From: Escarpia spicata
Taxonomy: Eukaryota; Annelida; Polychaeta; Sabellida; Siboglinidae
DNA length: 64,000 nt
Direction of reading: 5' to 3'
NCBI GenBank assembly: GCA_963995525.1
Contig: OZ023214.1
Coordinates: forward strand, 10,158,331 to 10,222,330
A program made the translations under genes and the position numbers. This document shows positions 34,810-45,900 of this stretch, one piece after another. The stretch's first letter is position 1. Each line of letters starts with the position of its first letter. The notes beneath the pieces were generated by a model. The model was given only the letters and a program-made list of their open reading frames with translations, was not told the DNA's origin and ran no database searches.

Positions 34810-36878
34810 GTAGGGTACCAATGTGATGAATGTAACCCCGCTCCAAAGTGAACTCACCTGAACAAACTTGGAATCTGTTTTTCCTAAATGCTATGTAAAC
34901 TGATGGCATTTTGTGCTAGGATTTCTGTGGTTTTGTTTTGCATCATAGATCATATATTGATGATTTAATAGTTACTATTCGGCATATATTATATCTTGTT
35001 TTGGTTTTTCTGTTTGCAAATCCACAAGATATATATTGATTAATAATGTAGTATTTCATACCCTGCCATTTTCAAAACATCAAAACTATATATACAAAAT
35101 CTTTAAATGAGGAAATCTTTTTATTGCCCTTATTTTATACATATTATTCTGGCCAGTTTATGAAATATATTTAGGGTATTCAACACAAGATGATGTAGAC
35201 AGAAACTTAATCTCAGTTGACATTATGGAGTCCTTGAATGCGATCCCTGTCTATGACTGACTGTCAGACAGCTGCCAGGTCGGTTTTTGGAACAAATCTA
35301 GGATTAAATTTATATTCGTGGTTAAAAAGTGAACTGGTTGTGTTAGTTTGTTAGTCGACTTTGAACTGATCTTTGCTGCCACAAATATGTTATTACAGGT
35401 CACTGTTTCACCACAATGTGTTTTCAGGGCCCTGACAGTCACAGTGACACTCAGTCCGGTGACAGCTCTGCCAGTGGTGACAGCCAGGCCAAAGTCCAGG
35501 CCACACAGCCACCTAGCTATGAAGCAGAGAAGTATGTCATCGCCATCGACTCATCGAGACACATAGGGAGAGTCCATTAATTGCATTGATGGAAACATGT
35601 GTAACTTGTTAGCCACAACATAGTATCATGCTCTTTCTCCCTCATTCCCTCCCTCCCTCCCTCCCTCCCTCCCTCCCTCCCTCCCTACTTCCCTTCCTCC
35701 CTCGCTCCCTCCCTCCCTCCCTCGCTCCCTCCCTCGCTCCCTCCCTCCCTCGCTCCCTCCCTCACTCCCTCCCTCCCTCACTCCCTCCCTCGCTCGCTCC
35801 CTCCCTCGCTCGCTCCCTCCCTCCCTCACTCCTTCCCTCCCTCCCTCGCTCCCTCCCTCGCTCCCTCCCTCCCTCGCTCCCTCCCTCGCTCCCTCCCTCC
35901 CTCACTCCCTCCCTCGCTCGCTCCCTCCCTCGCTCGCTCCCTCCCTCCCTCACTCCTTCCCTCACTCCCTCGCTCCCTCCCTCGCTCCCTCCCTCGCTCA
36001 CTCCCTCGCTCCCTCGCTCCCTCACTCCCTCCCTTGCTCCCTCACTCCCTCCCTCGCTCCTTCCCTCGCTCCCTCCCGCACTCCCTCCCTCGTTCCCTCC
36101 CTCGCTCCCTCCCTCCCTCGCTTCCTCACTCCCTCCCTTGCTCCCTCCCTCCCCACTTGCCTCCTTTGTATGGATGTTATTTTTAACCAACCAACATGTT
36201 ATAAATTGTAAATGAAATACTGTTGAAATGTCCATCAAACATTTGTTATGTGTCATTGGCATGTCACTGTTTCATCTACATGATTGTCACTGTGTGTCAT
36301 TGACATGTCATTGTAGGTGTCATCTACATATCACAGTGTGTCACCTACATGTCACTGTGTATCACCTACATGTCACTGTGTGTCATTGACATGTTGCTGT
36401 GTATCACTGACATGTCACTGTGTGTCACATGTCACTGTGCCACTGACATATCACTCTGTGTCATTGACATGTCACTATATATGTCACTGTGCGTCATGAC
36501 ATGTTGCTGTGTCGCCAGGTTCAGTCGGATGTCCCAGATCTTGTCTGTGGCGGGTAACACTGAGTGTTGTGACTGTGGGTCCGAGGAGCCGCGCTGGGCC
36601 AGCATCAACCTCGGCATCACCCTCTGTATAGAGTGCTCGGGCATACACAGGTGAGGGCTCATCTCCCACAGCAATGAACACCAGGATAATACTCATCTTT
36701 AGTTGTCTTGTCATATTTGTCAAAGTATATTGTAATAATTAACCCCTATTGTAATGTCTAGCTATATGTACATAATTTAAAGAAGACAACCGTTAATATA
36801 TTCTGGTGTATTTTTGTTTTTATAGTCTGTTATAAAATTAATTATGTTAAAATAAAACATGGGTGATCCTATGACAGC

Positions 36879-36926
<48 letters not shown>

Positions 36927-39900
36927 TTGCATGCGAGTGTGTGTATAGAGTTCTGTATGTGTATTTGTGCATGTTTCAGGAGTTTTGGGGTGCACATGTC
37001 GAAGGTGCGTTCACTGACACTGGACTCCTGGGAGCAGGAGCTACTCAAGGTGATGTTGGAGCTCGGCAACTCCGTCATCAACCAGATATATGAAGCCAAC
37101 GTGGACGAGAGCAAGTTTGTGCATGCCACGCCTCATTGTAACAGGTAGATGGCGCCACAAACACCACACTGAGTGAATTTTTATTACATGGTCAACGATG
37201 AAGTGACATGTGCCAAGAAACACTTGCTGGTTTGGCAGCCTGTAAATGTTGTGGTGTGAAGGCGGTGTGTGCACTTGAACATTATTTGTCTGTGTCCAGG
37301 TTTAAAAGATTGTCATTTAGATTAACATGTTAATTTATTATTTTCGTTACAGTTTGTTTTGTATTGCCAATCAGGTATACTTTGAAACTTGGACTTAATG
37401 TAACAGGCAAAAAGATGTATGCGAGGCTATGATAAAGTGACAAAATCTATTAATTTAACTGTACAAGGTGGATCAGTTCACATTCTATGTTTATTGTCTT
37501 GTGCACTTAGAATTAGAATGTCGGGATACAAAAGCAAACAAACCAGTTTTATGTGATCAGTTTTGTGTATTATCGTGACTGTGTTACCTGTCCCAATTCG
37601 TTCTTTGTTTGTTGAGTAGTGATAAAATATTCAGCTGACAGTTTGCGACTTTTAAGGCTTTGTTTTAAGAAATACAAGGTGACTTTCCAAAAAGGTAAGA
37701 TAAATGTTTGTTTATGTAGAGAAGTTCGGGAGGCGTGGATACGTGCCAAGTACATTGACCACGCCTTCGTACGCAAACTTCCCCAACCAGAGGACAATGA
37801 GAAGCCGTCGTCTCCAAAGACCTGGAGCGTGAAGAAATGGAAACGACGGTCGTCACCAAGTAAAACAACTAAGTCACCATCACCAGGGGCAACAGGAGCG
37901 CCCTCTGCTGGAGACGCTCCAGCTGTGGCGGAGAAGGGAACTTTGGTCGAAGGTATGTTATCGCGTTTCATCTATCATCATTCGTAATGATGTTGGTCAA
38001 ATGTAATGTAAGGTTTGTCGAGTTTACTTTAAATAGTTTCTGAAATACCTATTATGTTCTGCATAACCAAAGCAGTTGGTACTGACATTCAGATTTTAAG
38101 GCCAGATATCTCGGGTGAAATGGTGTTTTTGGAGTAAAAATACTCTAAATGGTTTTCTACCAGATTATGATATCTTTGTATGTATAGTATCAATAAAGTT
38201 AACTTCTATGACAGTTACATACCTCTAGGTGAGCTTTAATCATGAACCAACCATGTCGATATTAAATAATCAAGTCCATTATGCAATCTTTGACAGCCAT
38301 TATCTCAAAAACATTTTTTCTTAAATTTCTGCAATTGGAAACGGGATATCTCTGGGAGTAAAGATGCTATACAAGTAATACCCATAGTCCGCTTAATAAA
38401 AATGTGGTTAGTTTTTGTTTAATTGGTCGAAAGAATTTACTTTGTTAATTAAATCTGGCTATTTCTATTTGCTAAAATCAGTTGCTGATCCAGTTGTTAG
38501 CCTTCAAACCACTGAACTTGCCAACCGTGGGTTTTGAGAGAGGGCAACGAATGTAGGCAATATCAGCATAGAATCATATATTGCATTCTCTTGAATATTC
38601 CAATTTTAAATCGCATGAATTAATGTTTGGGCAAACATTAAGTTAATAATTTGTCTGGCGTTTCACCAAAACCACATAAAAATGCACAAATGAGACAACA
38701 CGCAGTAATGGATATAGGGTAGGTTTGCTTTTTCACCAAAAGAATTTGAAATGTGATCAGCTAAAAAAAATGTATTGAGGCACCTTTATCTAACATTCTC
38801 AGTTGTAAATGGCTTTATGAACAGGAGTTGATGTGTGTAATACTGTGTACGTTGTCCATGATGACTGGACTTGCCACTGACCACTGTTTGCAGGCCAGAG
38901 TCAGGACAGTGGACTTGGCGGCAGTACACAAGACGTCATTGTGTTTGGCACTGCGACCACAGAGCACCCAGTCACCACCCCGGCCGGTCAGTGATTGTCC
39001 ACTGTTTATCTGGACACATCTATTAATACGCTAACATTGGGACAGTGTAACAGAATCTCCTCCCAGGTGCTGAGGTCCAATCTCTTTCTATGGGCATTTG
39101 CTTCCTGGGACAACGTGCCTCAGATCTACCAATTGGTATTGTATTTCAGAAAAACAATGATAATTATTTATAGAGTTATTTGCTAAAAATTATTATTTTC
39201 TTTTGTTTTAAACTGTAGAGAGGTGAACTGCTGTACAGAGGGCACCACTGGAAACTCGTTTGATATTGAAATACTGTAATGCTAATAACTGATGTCCTTG
39301 GTTTGTTGCTCCATCGATGTGTGTAATGCTAACAACTGATGTCCTTGGTTTGTTGCTCTATCGATGTGGGTAATGCTAATAACTGATGTCCATGGTTTGT
39401 TGCTCCATCGATGTATGTAATGCTAGTAACTGATGTCCTTGGATTGTTGCTCTATCGATATGGGTAATGCTAATAACTGATGTTCTTGGTTTGTTGCTCC
39501 ATCGATGTATGTAATGCTAGTAACTGATATCCATGGTTTGTTGCTCCATCGATGTATGTAATGCTAATAACTGATGTCCTTGGTTTGTTGCTCCATCGAT
39601 GTATGTAATGCTAATAACTGATGTCCTTGGTTTGTTGCTCCATCGAAGTGTGTAATGCTAGTAACTGATGTCCTTGGTTTGTTGCTCCATCGATGTGTGT
39701 AATGCTAGTAATTGATGTCCTTGGTTTGTTGCTCCTTCGATGTGTGTAAGTTAGTTTCATTACAGCCATGCAGCACAGTGCTGTAGTAAGTTAGTTTCAT
39801 TACAGCCACGCAGCACAGTGCTGTAGTAAGTTAGTTTCATTACAGCCATGCAGCACTGTGGTGTAGTAAGTTAGTTTCATTACAGCCATGCAGCACAGTG

Positions 39901-42900
39901 CTGTAGTAAGTTAGTTTCATTACAGCCATGCAGCACTGTGGTGTAGTAAGTTAGTTTCATTACAGCCATGCAGCACGGTGCTGTAGTAAGTTAGTTTAAT
40001 TACAGTCATGCAGCACGGTGCTGTAGTAAGTTAGTTTCATTACAGCCATGTAGCACTGTGGTGTAGTAAGTTAGTTTCATTACAGTCATGCAGCATTGTG
40101 GTGTAGTAAGTTAGTTTCATTACAGCCACGCAGCACTGTGGTGTAGTAAGTTAGTTTCATTACAGTCATGCAGCACGGTGCTGTAGTAAGTTAGTTTCAT
40201 TACAGTCATGCAGCACTGTGGTGTAGTATGTTAGTTTCATTACAGCCATGCAGCACTGTGGTGTAGTAAGTTAGTTTCATTACAGCCACGCAGCACTGTG
40301 GTGTAGTAAGTTAGTTTCATTACAGCCATGCAGCACGGTGCTGTATTAAGTTAGTTTCATTACAGCCATGTAGCACTGTAGTGTAGTAAGTTAGTTTCAT
40401 TACAGCCATGCAGCACAGTGCTGTAGTAAGTTAGTTTAATTACAGTCAAGCAGCACGGTGCTGTAGTAAGTTAGTTTCATTACAGCCATGTAGCACAGTG
40501 CTGTAGTAAGTTAGTTTCATTACAGCCATGCAGCACTGTGGTGTAGTAAGTTAGTTTCATTACAGTCATGCAGCACAGTGCTGTAGTAAGTTAGTTTCAT
40601 TACAGCCATGCAGCACAGTGCTGTAGTAAGTTAGTTTCATTACAGCCATGCAGCACTGTGGTGTAGTAAGTTAGTTTCATTACAGCCATGCAGCACTGTG
40701 CTGTAGTAAGTTAGTTTCGTTACAGTCATGCAGCACGGTGCTGTAGTAAGGTAGTTTCATTACAGCCATGCAGCACTGTGGTGTAGTAAGTTAGTTTCAT
40801 TACAGTCATGCAGCACAGTGCTGTAGTAAGTTAGTTTCATTACAGCCATGCAGCACAGTGCTGTAGTAAGTTAGTTTCATTACAGCCATGCAGCACGGTG
40901 CTGTAGTAAGTTAGTTTCATTACAGCCATGCAGCACTGTGGTGTAGTAAGTTAGTTTCATTACAGCCATGCAGCACGGTGCTGTAGTAAGGTAGTTTCAT
41001 TACAGCCATGCAGCACTGTGGTGTAGTAAGTTAGATTCATTACAGTCATGCAGCACAGTGCTGTAGTAAGTTAGTTTCATTACAGCCATGCAGCACAGTG
41101 CTGTAGTAAGTTAGTTTCATTACAGCCATGCAGCACAGTGCTGTAGTAAGTTAGTTTCATTACAGCCATGCAGCACTGTGGTGTAGTAAGTTAGTTTCAT
41201 TACAGCCATGCAGCACTGTGGTGTAGTAAGTTAGTTTCATTACAGCCATGCAGCACAGTGCTGTAGTGAGTTAGTTTCATTACAGCCATGCAGCACTGTG
41301 GTGTAGTAAGTTAGTTTCATTACAGTCATGCAGCACTGTGGTGTAGTAAGTTAGTTTCATTACAGTCATGCAGCATGGTGCTGTAGTAAGGTAGTTTCAT
41401 TACAGCCATGCAGCACTGTGGTGTAGTAAGTTAGTTTCATTACAGCCATGCAGCACTGTGGTGTAGTAAGTTAGTTTCATTACAGCCATGCAGCACAGTG
41501 CTGTAGTGAGTTAGTTTCATTACAGCCATGCAGCACTGTGGTGTAGTAAGTTAGTTTCATTACAGCCATGCAGCACTGTGGTGTAGTAAGTTAGTTTCAT
41601 TACAGTCATGCAGCATGGTGCTGTAGTAAGGTAGTTTCATTACAGCCATGCAGCACTGTGCTGTAGTAAGTTAGTGTCATTACAGTCATGCAGCATGTTG
41701 CTGTAGTAACGTAGTTTCATTACAGCCATGCAGCACTGTGCTGTAGTAAGTTAGTGTCATTACAGCCATTGCAGTGTGACTAAATGCTTCCCAGAGATGG
41801 TGTATGATTGAACTAGTTGCCAGGGAGTGATGTATAAAGAACTTTGAGCAGTCCTGAGGACTGGGTACTGCGCTATAGAAGAACTTACTTGTTTTTATTG
41901 TGGTCCTGTTGTTGATGCAGATGAGGACGAGGACTCCATGAGTGAACCAGAGACCGATCCAGACACACAGTCGACGACATCTTATGAAGACTTCAGTAAG
42001 CTGCACCCTGACATGTTGCTGTATAAGGCCGCCCGGGCCCGCAATCTGCCTGTGATGCGAGAGGCACTGGCAAACGGGGCCGACCCCAACTGGCAGGACG
42101 AGGAAGAACACCACCAGACCCCCCTCATGAAGGCCATCGCCAGTGTGAGTGTCATGCGAAATGTTTGTCACGTGTATTTCTTCTAATGATACAATAACCA
42201 GACTCTCTCATGAAGGCCATCGCCAGTGTGAGTGTCATGTGAAATGTTTGTCACATGTATTTCTTCTAACGATAAATAATCAGACTCTCTCATGAAGGCC
42301 ATCGCCAGTGTGAGTGTCATGCGAAATGTTTGTCACGTGTATTTCTTCTAATGATACAATAACCAGACTCTCTCATGAAGACCATCGCCAGTGTGATTGT
42401 CATGCGAAATGTTTGTCACGTGTATTTCTTCTAATGATAAAATAACCAGACTCTCTCATGAAGGCCATCGCCAGTGTGAGTGTCATGCGAAATGTTTGTC
42501 ACGTGTAATTCTTCTAATGATAAATAACCAGATTTTCTCGTGAAGGCCATCGTCAGTGTGAGTGGCACGCGAAATGTTTCTCATGTGTATTTCTTCTGAT
42601 AAAATAACGAGACCTAACTCTTGAAGGTCATCACCAATGTGTCACGCGAAATGTGTACTGTGTGTACTTCTTCTAAAAGTTATATAATAATAATTCTAAT
42701 AGTGTCAGACTTGTGTCAACTGTGTGTTGTTTTTGTGTGTGATGTTGCAATATATTTTATTAAATATGTACCGGTTCATACTCTAAGTCACAAACTCGTG
42801 CTTGGACCATTGTATGTAGCTCACGTGTATTGCATTTCAATGTGACAAATGTCAAATATGAAAAATAATTAATCGATCAGGAAAATCAGGTTCCAGCTGG

Positions 42901-45900
42901 TAGTTAAAGTTAATAATTTCCCATCATATTTTAAATCAGCTGGAACTGTATGGCATTGGCTAAAAATCTAACATCATGACCATGCTCTCACACACATGAT
43001 AACCATTTTCAACCATCTGTTGACAATATTTAATTGAACGCAAACAATTGCAATTGACTCTCCATTCAATCTCCCAATAGTTTAGACACTAGAATAAATT
43101 GCATTTGTAGGGGTCAATGGTCCCTGTGGAGTTCCTGCTCATCAACGGTGCAAAGTTGGACGCTAAGGATGACAGAGGACAATCTGCTCTGCATCACGCC
43201 ACCCTTTTGGGGCACACAGGGTATGTAAGGCAGACAGACTAAACCCTCTATGCTCGGTGCTTTCAAGCCCATGGTTGACTTAACATTTGTTATTTGCATT
43301 CAGTGTTTTGATTATGTTTGGTGGATTCATAATAAATATTTGTTGGGAAAATTTTACATCTTATAATTTGTAAGCTGAAACTACAACAGACACACATAAG
43401 AATTGTAGCAAAAGGTGCATTGTATGCAAAATTATGAATGTTACATATAAAATGTTTCAGCTAGTAAATGTGGATGTATACTTTTTTTTCACTGTATAGT
43501 ATTTGTAATAAAGGATAATACTGGTTAGGCATTAATTGTTGCTTAATTGGAACATATATGCAGAAGAAATTATTGGCTTTGAATTTTGTATATAATCTAC
43601 CATTGCATGACAATCTCATTTGACTATTTACAGACAAGTTTGCCAGCTACTGAAGAGAAACGCCAACCAACAAGCAGTGGATGAAAATGGCATGGTTAGT
43701 TTGACTGATTGTAAATTTTAATACAATCATGTTTTGTTTATCTGCTCACCTTGGTTCCCAATGGGTTTGGCTGGATTAACAAAGCGTGCAGATTGATGAA
43801 ACACCATATTTTTGCCCAAACTATAACTATTGGTAATATACATGTAATATATTGACATTTGTGTATATTGTCTCCTTGATTCCAGTAACTGAAAAGACCT
43901 TGAACATAGAACAATGTTCCTGTGATGTAAAGACAATTACACACACTGATTGTCTGATGTGCTATTTCCTGTGATGTAAAGACAGTCACACAGACTGATT
44001 GTCTGATGTTGTGCTATTTGAAGTTACCTGAAACATACTTCTTAAGTGAATGATATTAGAGTCGGTTCCCCCCCCAGCAGTGTGCGGGAATGTGAACAAA
44101 GGAAGATTAAAGAAGCAGTTTGCCATGTACCGAGTTTCTCCCCACAAAAACATGCAGAGTATTGAAGAAAAAACATCAATTAATAGATTAACAAGACAAA
44201 ATATGTATATTTGATGTTGGGAGAAAGCAATAGTAGAAGATGAGTAAGTGGTTTGTCTGTGTTCTGTCCATCAGACCTGTTTTCTGTCTTCTCATTCTCA
44301 AGCGTCATTACGCTTCTAATTATTTGGACTCTTTACGAAAATATTCTTACATATTGGCAAACCTCTTTGCTGTTACTTGCAATTAGAGAAACGACAAATA
44401 TGAGGGCCAGCAGACGCTTGATGCCAGTGTTCCGTTACTTGTTGCAGGATCCATTGTCTATAGCAATAAGTGAGGCCAATGCTGACATTGTCACCATGTG
44501 AGTACATGTTTTCAATAGTAGCAGAATGAAAACTAACCCTTTCTGAAGACACTTGGTTAATGTAGGTGAAATATATAAGTAATTATTGAATGACGTATTT
44601 CTAAATATATTGTTAACAAATATTCACATGTTGGATATGTTGAAAAGAACTCGTTTGCATAGAAATGAACTATCCTGAATAGAATATTCAGCAGTCAAAA
44701 ATAATGGTAACATGATTTAAGCATAGAAAATGCATTTATATAAAAAACATGCGATGCTCCAATGAGCTCTGTGAGGATGGACAAAAGTTTGTTTAGAACC
44801 AGGGTTTTTGTTGAGAGCCGGGACACGGGTAATTTACCCGGCTTTCGCGATCCAGGTACCCGGCTATCGAGAACGGAGAAGGGAAGTTTTTTATTAGCAC
44901 CCATGATTCGACACCGCTTTTGAGTGCCTCTGCGTTACAAATTATGCTGTACAGCAACTATAAGTTCCACAAACAGTTCAGCGCATCAATGATTACAACA
45001 TATTGCAACAAAACAGACTGTCATTTTGGTGTTAATATATGGCCAGTTGGTTTCCCGACTTTCTGGTTCATGTCGTTCCTTTGAATTGACTTGCCACAAT
45101 TCTTAGCGTTATTTGTTATTCCCGATAGAGTCTGCCACTGCGCCCCTATTTTAAAAATTAAAACAATAATACTAAGGTAAGAAGCAGAAATGTGAGAAGT
45201 CGTGGAATATAGCCACATATGATTATTAATTATTGCGGGAGTTTTACGGAACTGGTTAGTGCTAATACTGCTACGCCAGTCATGCGCTGCCTGTTTGCCA
45301 CTGTCGTGTCGAAGACAAAGTCTTTAAAAGCGAAACTGTCTTTCTTTGGCATCTAAGATAAGCATCAACATGCGCTCTACATTTTGTCACTATGTTATGT
45401 CACTCTACGTTATGCAACTCTTTTCGTTGCAGCCTCCTCAAGGCATGTGCAGTAGGAAACTTTTAGTCCAATGATTTTCACCTACACATAACCCACCCTT
45501 TAAGATATTTATCATTGGTATTTTTAAACATGCTCACACCTAGAATTAACCCAATCAACTTGCTGGATTCATTCAAAGTATGACATTTCTATAGTAATAT
45601 ATGTGATTTATGAAGATTTGACTCTGCCTAGCGGCAAATACAATAAATAACATATTGATATTAATAATAAATCTTGTTTTCATTAAAAGAAATGATAGAC
45701 TGACAATGTATATCAACTCAATGAATACGGATTATTAGTTAGTTTTACAATGGTCATGTTTCAAATATAAAACTTATGATACCACTGTGAAGTACTTAAA
45801 TATTATGTTAAATATTTATTTTGATAGTTATTAATATTATGAAACCAACCTATGAGCACAACAAGCCTTCTCTGCTTCGACTTAGAGCTGGATTAATCCT

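Noticed and set aside
35626..36262. Ser/Pro/Leu-rich plus frame and Glu/Gly/Arg-rich minus frame
   Set aside because: Translations of a CCCT-type polypyrimidine repeat.
44253..44501. 82-codon frame as a full ACAP exon or separate gene
   Set aside because: Only the last 50 bp (44448-44497) after a GTTGCAG acceptor match the ankyrin region; the rest is intron.
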